NCBI GenBank assembly: GCA_018433865.1
Contig: JAHDQJ010000010.1
Coordinates: 1-64,000, forward strand
Source: Spirochaetales bacterium
Lineage (GTDB): Bacteria > Spirochaetota > Spirochaetia > Sphaerochaetales > Sphaerochaetaceae
DNA length: 64,000 nucleotides
Direction: 5' to 3'
Shown: positions 1-8,002 of the stretch, in pieces
How the letters are laid out: every line of letters starts with the position of its first letter
Position numbering within the stretch: the first letter of the stretch is position 1
Made by a program: the position numbers and the translations under genes
Notes under the pieces: model-generated
The model's input: the letters and a program-made list of their open reading frames with translations, nothing else
Told to the model about the DNA's origin: nothing
The model's database searches: none

Positions 1-170
1 AACACTAAAGATGGGAACCGGCCCCTCGTCTTGTTCTTCCTGCGGCACTATAGCACATTGAGGTACTCGGTAAACCCTGTTCTATACCCCAGTGACAAAG
101 TCCCTTTCATTACCTCAGGACTTTATCACTTCCCAATGAGGCAGATTGTTTGATTGATAAAACATTTTGC

Positions 171-199
171 TTTACCGCAGGATGAAGTTTGGGTACACT
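171..199 (+). promoter_or_regulatory. Candidate sigma-70 promoter of the aldolase-like gene
   Basis: TTTACC at 171-176 and TACACT at 194-199 are separated by 17 bp. The predicted transcription start is near 206, giving a leader of about 45 nt. The same TACACT -10 hexamer recurs at three other promoters in this window. Confidence 0.45.
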
Positions 200-220
200 A
201 GGTCTACTCTTTGCCGGGGT

Positions 221-238
221 GTGCCCAGTTGAGGGCAC
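221..238 (+). promoter_or_regulatory. Leader hairpin just upstream of the ribosome binding site
   Basis: GTGCCC (221-226) pairs perfectly with GGGCAC (233-238) around a six-base loop and ends two bases before the AAGGAAG-type ribosome binding site at 240-246. It has no T-run, so it is not an intrinsic terminator. A role in mRNA stability or translation is only a guess. Confidence 0.3.
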
Positions 239-250
239 GAAGGAAGTGTG

Positions 251-886
251 ATGGTGGATGCGATAACCAGACAGTTGGCGCAGATCAGATTCATACCGAT
301 GATCAAGAGCGTCGGGGTTGACCAGGCCGATTCACTGGGCTCAGCATTGTTGTCCGGGGGATTGCCCGCGGCGAACATCAGCCAGCAGACGGATGACGGA
401 CTGGAGCTGTTGCGTTTGATTGCTTCCCGTTTTCCCTCGATCATCGCGGGTGGGGGGAATGTCCAGACGGTCGGGGAGGCCCGCAACGCGATCGAAGCGG
501 GTGCCCGTTTCATTTTCTCTCCCCTGTTCGACCCTGAGATGATCATGTACTGCCAAGGACTCGGAGTACCGATCTACCCGGTGACCAAGGATGGCGTGCT
601 CGCGGTCGAACAGAGCTTGAAGGTCCTCGGGTTCTACCCGGTCGAGCGGTTGGGTGGCCTTCCGGTCATCGACCACCTTGCCGACCGATTCGGATTGCGA
701 TTCATCGTCGCGGGAGGCATCACCGAGCAGTCGGCGATGGGATACCTCGAAAACAAGCACATCGTCGCGGTCACGGGAAGCTGGATGATCGATCCGATGC
801 ATGTCGCTTCGGATCAGTGGTCACTCGTGGTCAAGAGCTTGCGAACATGTGCCGCGTTGGGGACCACGGCGACGATCCGCAGATGA
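251..886 (+). CDS. KDPG/KHG aldolase (Eda)-like protein lacking the catalytic residues
   Basis: This 211-residue protein aligns along its whole length with 2-keto-3-deoxy-6-phosphogluconate aldolase (Eda, class I TIM barrel). The ATG at 251 follows AGGA at 241-244. Compared with E. coli Eda from memory, the Schiff-base lysine (K133, in KFFPAE) is glycine here (residue 127, in GFYPVE). The general base E45 is Asn42, R49 is Gln46, T73 is Asn70 and T161 is Ala154. The phosphate-site GGI and GSW motifs remain. Aldolase chemistry by the known mechanism is therefore unlikely. It may be a pseudoenzyme, a binding protein or a changed enzyme. The neighbouring macrodomain gene converges on it, and no sugar-acid genes are beside it, though the left flank is cut off. 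Confidence 0.8.
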   Translation: MVDAITRQLAQIRFIPMIKSVGVDQADSLGSALLSGGLPAANISQQTDDGLELLRLIASRFPSIIAGGGNVQTVGEARNAIEAGARFIFSPLFDPEMIMYCQGLGVPIYPVTKDGVLAVEQSLKVLGFYPVERLGGLPVIDHLADRFGLRFIVAGGITEQSAMGYLENKHIVAVTGSWMIDPMHVASDQWSLVVKSLRTCAALGTTATIRR

Positions 887-893
887 CGATATC

Positions 894-1421
894 TCACCGC
901 TTGTTCGAAAGCACGCTCTCATACATCTCGAATGTCCTTCTGTCGAAGCACACGAATGACACGGAAGCGATTGTTTCCGGTCCGTACGATCGCAGGCATG
1001 CGTCTACCGTGGAAACGGCTAGCATCGCCGCCTCAGCCGCAGGATATCCGTAGGCACCTGTGCTGATGGCGGGGAACGCGATGGTGCGGTCTCCGAGTGC
1101 GACAGCCGTTTCGAGACACCGTCGGTAGCAGGAAGCCAGCTTCCGCGCTTCTCCTTGGCCTCCTCCGTGCCAGATCGGCCCTACGGTATGGATGATGTGG
1201 CGGGCATCCAAGCGATAGGCCTTGGTGGCCTTCGCCTCTCCTGTATCGCAACCCCCAAGGGTCATGCACTCCGCCAAGAGTTCTCTCCCCGCTGCCCGAT
1301 GGATCGCGCCATCCACTCCCGATCCGCCGAGGAGCGTGCCGTTCGCGGCATTCACGATCGCATCGACCGTACAGTGGGTGATATCTCCTTCGATTGCCCG
1401 CATTCTCTTGTCCACGGCCAT
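894..1421 (-). CDS. Macrodomain protein, O-acetyl-ADP-ribose deacetylase type (YmdB-like)
   Basis: This 175-residue single macrodomain probably hydrolyses O-acetyl-ADP-ribose or removes ADP-ribose from acidic residues in the cytoplasm. Visible motifs are GDITH, VDAIVNAAN, the glycine-rich LLGGSGVDGAIH loop, CDTGEAK, HTVGPIWHGG and the second binding loop STGAYGYP. These match YmdB/MacroD-type enzymes. I chose the ATG at 1421 because AGGAGGG precedes it by seven bases; the frame stays open further upstream without a site. A TATACT -10 lies at 1446-1441 on this strand, back to back with the sugar-operon promoter. No NAD-linked partner gene is adjacent. Confidence 0.9.
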   Translation of the reverse strand: MAVDKRMRAIEGDITHCTVDAIVNAANGTLLGGSGVDGAIHRAAGRELLAECMTLGGCDTGEAKATKAYRLDARHIIHTVGPIWHGGGQGEARKLASCYRRCLETAVALGDRTIAFPAISTGAYGYPAAEAAMLAVSTVDACLRSYGPETIASVSFVCFDRRTFEMYESVLSNKR

Positions 1422-1465
1422 CGCATCCCTCCTGATACGGAGTATATCACAGGGAAAAATAATCA

Positions 1466-1494
1466 TTGACAGTGTGATGTTGCTGTGTGACAAT
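1466..1494 (+). promoter_or_regulatory. Promoter of the alpha-glucoside operon
   Basis: A perfect -35 TTGACA (1466-1471) is followed after 17 bp by GACAAT (1489-1494). The predicted start, near 1501, falls inside the LacI-type operator, so repression by blocking RNA polymerase is the natural reading. Confidence 0.7.
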
Positions 1495-1498
1495 AAGT

Positions 1499-1514
1499 GT
1501 GGAAACGCTTCCAC
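1499..1514 (+). promoter_or_regulatory. LacI/GalR-family operator
   Basis: GTGGAAAC at 1499-1506 and GCTTCCAC at 1507-1514 form a 16-bp palindrome with one mismatch and the central CG typical of LacI-family operators. It starts five bases after the -10 hexamer and covers the predicted transcription start. The LacI-type gene at 9369-10334, which converges on the end of this operon, is the obvious candidate repressor. That link is inferred. Confidence 0.75.
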
Positions 1515-1633
1515 GACTATGGTGCAGCGTATGGTTCCTACCCACGAGATGATCGGAAAGCGGCTTTGCCTTGCGTGAAACACGCATCGGACAATCATAT
1601 CGCCCGGAACAACCGGGCATGAAGGAGAGGAGT

Positions 1634-2908
1634 ATGAGAAAACTGATTCTTGTAGCGCTGATCATCCTGCTGATACTGCCTGCGGCGTTCGCGGCGGGAC
1701 AGAAAGGTACGGCAGAAGCGTCGGCGAAGACTGTCACTGTCTTCGGGGCGTTCGTCGATGAAGAGGCACGCAGGTTCGAAGAAGCCATCAAGCCGTTCGA
1801 GGAAAGAACCGGCATTGATGTCATCTACGAGGGATCGAAGGATTTTGAAACTTTGATCAGTGTCCGTGTCGAGGGGGGCAATCCTCCCGATATCGCGGGA
1901 CTTCCCCAACCCGGCTTGATGGTCAACTTCGCATCCCAGGGGAAGTTGGTACCGATGTGGTCTTCGCTGATCGCGACGATCGACAAGAATTATGCTCCGG
2001 TCTGGAAGAGCCTCGGTTCCTACGACGGAACACCCTATGGTGTGTTCCACCGGGTGAATGCGAAGAGTTTCGTCTGGTATCCGAAGAAGGCGTGGGCGAC
2101 AGCGGGGTATCAGGTACCCACGACGTGGAATGAGTTGACGGCACTGATGGACAAGATGGTGGCGAACGGCCACACTCCTTGGGCTGTGGGGATCGAATCG
2201 GGCGGAGCGACCGGGTGGGTCGGCACCGACTGGATCGAGGATATCATGCTCAGGACCGCCGGACCCGATGTCTATGACAAGTGGGTCTCCAATGAGATTC
2301 CGTTCAATGCTCCCGAAGTCAAGCAGGCCTTCGATGTGCTCGGCAAGATCTGGTTGAATCCGAAGTATGTGTACGGTGGCACCAATACGATCCTGACCAC
2401 CAGCTTCGGTGATGCACAGCGGCCGATGTTCGACAACCCGCCGAAGGCGTGGATGCACCGGCAGGGCAACTTCATCACCGGTTTCTTCCCCGAGAACATC
2501 CAGGCGAACCTGACCGACGAGGTGGGTGTGTTCCCGCTTCCTGCGATCAATGATGAGTTCGGAATCCCGGTGCTCGGCGGAGGCGACCAATTCGTAGTCT
2601 TCAACGACCGCCCGGAAGTGAGGCAGTTCATGGAATTCCTCGCGACCTGGGAATCGGGAGAGTCGTGGGCGAAAGCCGGCGGAGCGCTCTTCCCCTACCT
2701 GAACCAAGACCTTGATGCTTATCCGAATGAGATCGAACGATCTCTCGCGGAGGCGCTCGTGAATGCCAAGGTCTTCCGCTTCGACGCTTCCGACCTGATG
2801 CCTGCCCAAGTCGGTGCAGGATCTTTCTGGACCGGAATCGTCGACTGGGTGACGGGCAAGCCGTTGGATACGATGCTCAACGAAGTGCAGCGTTCCTGGC
2901 CCAAGTAA
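1634..2908 (+). CDS. Extracellular sugar-binding protein of an ABC transporter (SBP family 1)
   Basis: A 424-residue exported protein of the MalE/SBP_bac_1 type that should capture an oligosaccharide outside the inner membrane. It has a basic N-terminus, a long hydrophobic segment and an LPAAFAAGQK cleavage region resembling other spirochaete binding proteins. The ATG at 1634 follows GAAGGAGAGG at 1621-1630; an ATG at 1619 is possible but lies before that site. It is the first gene of an operon with two permeases, a GH65-phosphoglucomutase fusion and a GH4 enzyme, so an alpha-linked glucoside is the likely ligand. The exact sugar cannot be read from sequence. Confidence 0.88.
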   Translation: MRKLILVALIILLILPAAFAAGQKGTAEASAKTVTVFGAFVDEEARRFEEAIKPFEERTGIDVIYEGSKDFETLISVRVEGGNPPDIAGLPQPGLMVNFASQGKLVPMWSSLIATIDKNYAPVWKSLGSYDGTPYGVFHRVNAKSFVWYPKKAWATAGYQVPTTWNELTALMDKMVANGHTPWAVGIESGGATGWVGTDWIEDIMLRTAGPDVYDKWVSNEIPFNAPEVKQAFDVLGKIWLNPKYVYGGTNTILTTSFGDAQRPMFDNPPKAWMHRQGNFITGFFPENIQANLTDEVGVFPLPAINDEFGIPVLGGGDQFVVFNDRPEVRQFMEFLATWESGESWAKAGGALFPYLNQDLDAYPNEIERSLAEALVNAKVFRFDASDLMPAQVGAGSFWTGIVDWVTGKPLDTMLNEVQRSWPK

Positions 2909-2989
2909 CCGCAGATTGCATGCACCGGCATTCCCGGAAGGGAATCGCCGGTGCTGTCTTTTCGTATCACAGGCAATTCGGAGGTGACC

Positions 2990-4096
2990 ATGATGGAACG
3001 GAGGATCGAGGGGAAGAACCTGGGCGCACAGGCCTTGGTGGCGATCGGCAGGGTAGCGGTATCGCTGTTCGTTCCGATCGTAGCGTTCGTGATCCTGTGG
3101 GCCGGGTTCGTCTTCCTCAGGGACAGCAATGCAAGCCAGGGGATCATCGCCTTGGTTGCGATCATCTGGGGTGTCGGTGGTGTCGCCATGCTCTTCTGGG
3201 TTGCCGATTGGGTGGTCAACCGATTGCCCGTGATGGCAGCCAAGAAGCTGCAACCGTTCGTATTCGTCGGTCCTGCGCTGGTGATCCTTGCGTGGTATCT
3301 GTTCCTGCCCACCATGCGGTCGCTCTACCTGAGTTTCTTCGACGCACAATCGAAGACATTCGTGGGACTTGCAAACTATGTGTTCGCGTTCACCGACTCC
3401 AAGATGCTTGAATCGTTCGTGAACAACCTGTTGTGGATCATCCTCGGTACCGGCGGAGCCGTAGGATTCGGCCTGGTCATCGCCTTGCTTGCCGACCGCT
3501 CCCGGTTCGAGAAGGTCTTCAAGAGTCTCATTTTCATGCCGATGGCCATCTCGTTCGTCGGAGCCGGGGTCATCTGGCGGTTCGTCTATGCGTACAAGCC
3601 GGCAGGTGAGGACCAGATCGGATTGCTCAACGCATTGGTGAGCCTGTTCGGCAAGGATCCGCAAGCGTGGTTCACGCTCCGTCCGTGGAACAATATATTC
3701 CTCATCGTGATCCTCATCTGGTTGCAGACCGGCTATGCGATGGTCATCATCTCGGCAGCGCTCAAGGGTGTTCCCGATTCGATCATCGAAGCGGGAAGGA
3801 TCGATGGGGCGGGGGAGATGCGGATCATCCGTTCGATCATCGTCCCCTATATCTTCTCCACCTTGGTGACCGTATCGACGACGATCATCATCATCAGCCT
3901 GAAGATCTTCGATATCGTATTCACCATGACCAACGGCAACTACGGGACGGAGGTGATCGCAAGCATGCAATACAAGCAGATGTTCCGATTCTACCACTAT
4001 GGGCGCGGCTCTGCGATCGCCATCGTGTTGGTGATCGCCGTCATTCCGGTGATGTGGTACAACCTGCGGCAGTTCGGCAAGCGGGAGGGATTCTGA
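2990..4096 (+). CDS. Sugar ABC transporter permease, MalF type
   Basis: A 368-residue inner-membrane permease with several hydrophobic segments and the cytoplasmic EAA loop near its C-terminus (EAGRIDGAGEMRIIRSI), which contacts the ATPase. The N-terminal part has two extra membrane segments before the conserved core, as in MalF proteins. The ATG at 2990 follows GGAGGTG. It pairs with the MalG-type permease that starts one base after its stop region. No ATPase gene is present in the operon, so a shared MsmK/UgpC-type ATPase encoded elsewhere is probably used. Confidence 0.9.
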   Translation: MMERRIEGKNLGAQALVAIGRVAVSLFVPIVAFVILWAGFVFLRDSNASQGIIALVAIIWGVGGVAMLFWVADWVVNRLPVMAAKKLQPFVFVGPALVILAWYLFLPTMRSLYLSFFDAQSKTFVGLANYVFAFTDSKMLESFVNNLLWIILGTGGAVGFGLVIALLADRSRFEKVFKSLIFMPMAISFVGAGVIWRFVYAYKPAGEDQIGLLNALVSLFGKDPQAWFTLRPWNNIFLIVILIWLQTGYAMVIISAALKGVPDSIIEAGRIDGAGEMRIIRSIIVPYIFSTLVTVSTTIIIISLKIFDIVFTMTNGNYGTEVIASMQYKQMFRFYHYGRGSAIAIVLVIAVIPVMWYNLRQFGKREGF

Positions 4097-4097
4097 T

Positions 4098-5003
4098 ATG
4101 GCACGGGCGAACGTGAAAAAGAGCAACTGGACCATCATCGTCAACCTGGTACTCTTGGTGCTGGTCATCATCTGGAGCATTCCCATCCTCGGGTTGTTCA
4201 TCTCATCGGTGCGGCCTCAGGACAATGTGCTGACTACCGGTTGGTGGACCGTCTTCGGCGAGCACGGGGAGCTCACGTTCGACAACTACCGGCAAGTCCT
4301 GGGGGGAAGGGGGTACACATTTGTCGATTCAGCAGGAAACACGGTGCGTGCGAGCGGGGACAACCTCTCGCAAGCCTTCCTCAACAGTTTCACCGTCACC
4401 ATTCCCTCGGTGATCATCCCGATCCTCATTGCCTCCGCGGCGGCGTTCGCATTCGCCTGGATGATCTTCCCCGGCCGCAAGTTCTTCTTCACGACGGTCG
4501 TGGCGCTACTGGTCGTGCCCCTGCAGATCGCCTTGATTCCGATCCTCCGCGATTACCAAGGATTGGGGTTGACCGGTTCCTACCTGGGCATCTGGCTCGC
4601 ACACACGGGATTCGGTCTTCCGCTTGGCATCTATCTTCTCTACAATTACATCTCGACGATCCCACGCGACGTCTTCGAGTCGGCGTTCCTCGATGGTGCC
4701 CGGCCGATGATCGTATTCTCCCGTCTGGTGTTGCCGCTCTCCGTTCCCGCGATCGCCTCCCTTGCGATCTTCCAATTCCTGTGGGTCTGGAACGACCTGC
4801 TGGTCGCCCTGGTCTTCCTCGGCGGGACCGCCGACGTCGCGGTACTCACCCAGCGACTGGCGACCATGGTCGGCTCGAGGGGACAGGATTGGCATCTGCT
4901 CACCGCCGGAGCCTTCGTCGCGATGGTGGTTCCGCTTGCCGTGTTCTTCGGACTGCAGCGCTATTTCGTCGAAGGTCTCATGGCAGGATCGGTGAAGGGG
5001 TAG
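4098..5003 (+). CDS. Sugar ABC transporter permease, MalG type
   Basis: A 301-residue inner-membrane permease, partner of the MalF-type protein just upstream. It begins with a cytoplasmic stretch and a first membrane segment, carries an EAA-type loop (FESAFLDGARPMIVFSRLV), and ends with the YFVEGLMAGSVKG tail typical of MalG-family permeases. A larger loop after the first membrane segment (about residues 35-95) faces outside in this family. The four- to five-base gaps on both sides indicate one transcript with the binding protein and the phosphorylase fusion. Confidence 0.9.
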   Translation: MARANVKKSNWTIIVNLVLLVLVIIWSIPILGLFISSVRPQDNVLTTGWWTVFGEHGELTFDNYRQVLGGRGYTFVDSAGNTVRASGDNLSQAFLNSFTVTIPSVIIPILIASAAAFAFAWMIFPGRKFFFTTVVALLVVPLQIALIPILRDYQGLGLTGSYLGIWLAHTGFGLPLGIYLLYNYISTIPRDVFESAFLDGARPMIVFSRLVLPLSVPAIASLAIFQFLWVWNDLLVALVFLGGTADVAVLTQRLATMVGSRGQDWHLLTAGAFVAMVVPLAVFFGLQRYFVEGLMAGSVKG

Positions 5004-5006
5004 GTC

Positions 5007-7946
5007 ATGACATACGATTCCTGGTCGCTCACGGAAGAGCGGTTCGAGGAGGAATTCCTCGCCCGCTCGGAGAGCCTGTTCTCCATCGGCAACGGGTATC
5101 TCGGATTCCGGGGCTTTTTCTGTGAACGGGAGCCTGCCCATCACCCCGGTGTGTTCATCAACGGATTCTATGAGATATCACCGATCCATTACGGTGAGGA
5201 TGCCTATGGCTTCGCACGATTCAACCAGACGATGGTGGATCTTCCCGATTGCCGCTATCTCACCGTGACGGTCGACGGACAACGGTTCGACATGAAGTCT
5301 GTCCAAGTCGACGAGTATCGCAAGAAACTCGATTTCCATACGGGGATGCTCAGTCGTACCGTACGGTGGACCACCACGGAGGGCAAGAAGGTCGTCACCA
5401 CCTGGGAGACGATCATCTCCATGGAACATAAGCATGTCGGTGCGGTGCGCCTGCAGGTATCATGTGCATCGGATGCACGCATCAGCGTATCCTCATCGAT
5501 CGCAATGCCTGCGAGCAGGGCGGTGGCAGCTCTCGATCCGCGTGTGGGGACAATGCTGAACCGACCGAGCCTGACCTCTCTCGGATATCGGCTGTTGCAC
5601 GATGATGACAAGCATCCGATCGGGTTCGAGGGGGCATTCAAGACAGTGGAAAGCGCGCTTCACCTGACTTGCGGTGCGTTGCATGAGTGTACGCTATCTG
5701 CCTCCGTTGAGACAAGGACGGAGGAGGATGGACCACCCTCGCTCGTGTTCATGCATGAGGGCCGTTCGTTGGAGCTCTGCAAGCACTTCTACTACCTCAG
5801 TGCAGGGAGACCCGGCGAATCATTCCCGCTCGAGACGATACGAAAGGGGAAGTTCGGTCGGGCATGTACCCGATGGCATGATCTGGTCGCCTCGCAGCGC
5901 AACCATTATATCCAATTCTGGGAGCACGCTCTCGTCACGGTCGAGGGAGATGAGAAGATCGAACAAGCGCTCCGGTTCAATCTCTTGCAACTGCACCAAT
6001 CGACGGGAACCGACGGGATGTCGAGCCTTGCTGCGAAGGGATTGACCGGTTCCGGGTATGAGGGACATTATTTTTGGGACACGGAGATCTACGGCATGCC
6101 GTTCTTCAACCACACGGACAGCAAGACTGCACGCGCGTTGATCTCATACCGCATTTCGTTGCTCGACCATGGACGCGCACGGGCGAGGGATCTGGCACAG
6201 CGGGGAGCACTCTATCCCTGGAGAACGATCAACGGTTGGGAGGCCTCCGCCTATTTTCCAGCGGGAACGGCGCAGTACCACATCAACGCCGATATCGCCT
6301 ACAGCATCTTCCAATACCTTGCAATCACCGACGACCTCAGCATCCTGACCGAAGGGGGGGCGGAACTGCTCTTCGAGACGGCGCGGCTGTGGTATGATCT
6401 CGGGTATTTCAATCCCGAGAAGAAAGGCCTATTCTGCATCAACGAAGTCACCGGTCCCGATGAGTACTCTGCGTTGGTCGACAACAACGCCTATACCAAC
6501 TTGATGGCCCGTTACCACCTCGGGCACGTCTGTTCGCTTGCCCGGCGCATGCGCCGGGACATGCCCGACGAATGGAACAGGATCACGAAGGTCCTGAACC
6601 TTCAGGAGGAGGAGCTCGAGCAGTTCGCGCAGGCAGCGAACATGATGTACATTCCGTTCGATGCACAGCGGGGGATCACGTTGCAGGACGACTCTTTCAT
6701 CCATCGCGAGAAGTGGGATGCCGCGAAACGGGGGCCGATCAAGCATCCGATGTTGCTGCATTACCACCCGCTGGTGATCTATCGCCACCAGCTGCTCAAG
6801 CAAGCCGATACGGTCCTCGCGATGTTCCTGTTGCATGATGCCTTCCCTTGGTACCTGCGCAAGCGGAACTTCGATTTCTACGAACCGCTGACCACCGGAG
6901 ACAGTTCCCTCTCCGCGTGCATCCAAGGGATCATGGCGTTCGATTGCGGGTATGTCAGTCTCGGCGATGCCTACAGCAGGCAGACGGCACTGATGGATAT
7001 CGATGATTTGCATCATAATACGAAGGACGGCTTGCATACCGCAGCGATGGCCGGCTCCTGGATGGCCTTGGTCTACGGGATGGCGGGGTACCGCATGGTG
7101 GACGGCGTGCCTGCATTCCGTCCCCAACTGCCCGGCTCGTACCGCAGTGTCTCCTTCAGCCTGAGCTTCCCATCCTCCCTGTTGCACATCACGATCGATC
7201 GGCAACGGACTGTGTATCAGGTGAAAGGCACCCCCCGTACGATCCGTCACCGCTCCGAGACGGTCGTGGTGGGCTCGGAGGCGATTTCTCGTCCGACCCG
7301 TGCAACCTGCAAGGCAGTGATCTTCGATCTCGATGGTGTGGTCACCTCGACCGACGAGTACCACTATCGTGCGTGGAAGCGCCTTGCCGATGCACACGGG
7401 TGGGCCTTCGACCAGGAGGTGAACCGACGGTTGCGCGGGATCAGCCGCATGCAATCGCTCCAGGTGATCCTTGATCACAATGGCGTGACACTCCCTACGT
7501 CGGAGATGGATACGCTGTGTGAGCTGAAGAACCGCTGGTACCGTGCCTCGCTCGCTTCGCTGACACCACAGGACATCCTTGACGGGATCGTACCGTTGTT
7601 GGACGAATTGCGCAGACGGGGCATCGCCACCGCCATCGCCTCCGCGAGCCGGAACGCTCCCTATATCTTGGGACGACTGGGTCTCGAAAAGACCTTCGAT
7701 GCCGTCGTCCCTGCACATGAGGTGGTGCGCGGCAAACCCGATCCGGAGATCTTCGCCAGGGCTGCCGACCTGCTCGGCCTCTACCCGGAGGAGTGCACCG
7801 GCATCGAGGATGCACAAGCGGGAGTGGATGCGCTCAGGGAGGCTATGATGCGGACCGTCGGAGTGGGTCCTGCGGTCAATGCCGCCGATTGTGATGCCCA
7901 CGTGGATTCGACCGGTCAACTTGCGATCGATCTTCTGCTCTTCTGA
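5007..7946 (+). CDS. Fusion of GH65 disaccharide phosphorylase and beta-phosphoglucomutase
   Basis: A 979-residue two-enzyme protein. Residues 1 to about 745 form a glycoside hydrolase family 65 phosphorylase, with the general acid Glu486 in the GPDEY motif. GH65 enzymes split alpha-glucosyl disaccharides with phosphate into glucose and beta-glucose 1-phosphate. Residues about 768-979 form a HAD-superfamily beta-phosphoglucomutase with the DxD nucleophile pair Asp774/Asp776 in FDLDGVV, the expected next step to glucose 6-phosphate. The two genes are usually separate, so the fusion may channel the phosphosugar. Substrate choice (maltose, kojibiose, trehalose, nigerose) cannot be assigned. It lies between the permease and GH4 genes of the operon. 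Confidence 0.92.
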   Translation: MTYDSWSLTEERFEEEFLARSESLFSIGNGYLGFRGFFCEREPAHHPGVFINGFYEISPIHYGEDAYGFARFNQTMVDLPDCRYLTVTVDGQRFDMKSVQVDEYRKKLDFHTGMLSRTVRWTTTEGKKVVTTWETIISMEHKHVGAVRLQVSCASDARISVSSSIAMPASRAVAALDPRVGTMLNRPSLTSLGYRLLHDDDKHPIGFEGAFKTVESALHLTCGALHECTLSASVETRTEEDGPPSLVFMHEGRSLELCKHFYYLSAGRPGESFPLETIRKGKFGRACTRWHDLVASQRNHYIQFWEHALVTVEGDEKIEQALRFNLLQLHQSTGTDGMSSLAAKGLTGSGYEGHYFWDTEIYGMPFFNHTDSKTARALISYRISLLDHGRARARDLAQRGALYPWRTINGWEASAYFPAGTAQYHINADIAYSIFQYLAITDDLSILTEGGAELLFETARLWYDLGYFNPEKKGLFCINEVTGPDEYSALVDNNAYTNLMARYHLGHVCSLARRMRRDMPDEWNRITKVLNLQEEELEQFAQAANMMYIPFDAQRGITLQDDSFIHREKWDAAKRGPIKHPMLLHYHPLVIYRHQLLKQADTVLAMFLLHDAFPWYLRKRNFDFYEPLTTGDSSLSACIQGIMAFDCGYVSLGDAYSRQTALMDIDDLHHNTKDGLHTAAMAGSWMALVYGMAGYRMVDGVPAFRPQLPGSYRSVSFSLSFPSSLLHITIDRQRTVYQVKGTPRTIRHRSETVVVGSEAISRPTRATCKAVIFDLDGVVTSTDEYHYRAWKRLADAHGWAFDQEVNRRLRGISRMQSLQVILDHNGVTLPTSEMDTLCELKNRWYRASLASLTPQDILDGIVPLLDELRRRGIATAIASASRNAPYILGRLGLEKTFDAVVPAHEVVRGKPDPEIFARAADLLGLYPEECTGIEDAQAGVDALREAMMRTVGVGPAVNAADCDAHVDSTGQLAIDLLLF

Positions 7947-8002
7947 TTGCCCTCGATGCCAACTCCGTGTAAGCTCGATACCATATGAAGGGAGGATGCC
8001 GC

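Larger units (their letters stand above)
1..250. other. Left-edge non-coding stretch with a promoter and inverted repeats
   Basis: No gene can be supported in the first 170 bases. One plus-strand frame is open from base 1 to a TGA near base 150, but it is too short to separate from chance. Two adjacent inverted repeats are visible: TGAGGTA at 59-65 with TACCTCA at 111-117, and AAAGTCC at 97-103 with GGACTTT at 118-124. They could be the 3' region of an upstream gene or a structured RNA. Neither has a T-run, so I do not call a terminator. The aldolase-like gene promoter and leader hairpin fill the rest. Confidence 0.4.

Noticed and set aside
1-150. Plus-strand frame open from base 1 to a TGA, as a possible gene tail
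   Set aside because: About 49 open codons can occur by chance and the translated sequence resembles no family I know.
1595-4201. Minus-strand open frame of 868 codons
   Set aside because: It is antisense to the binding-protein and permease genes, has highly biased Arg/Asp/His/Gln content and matches no family. It arises from high-GC codon use in the true genes.
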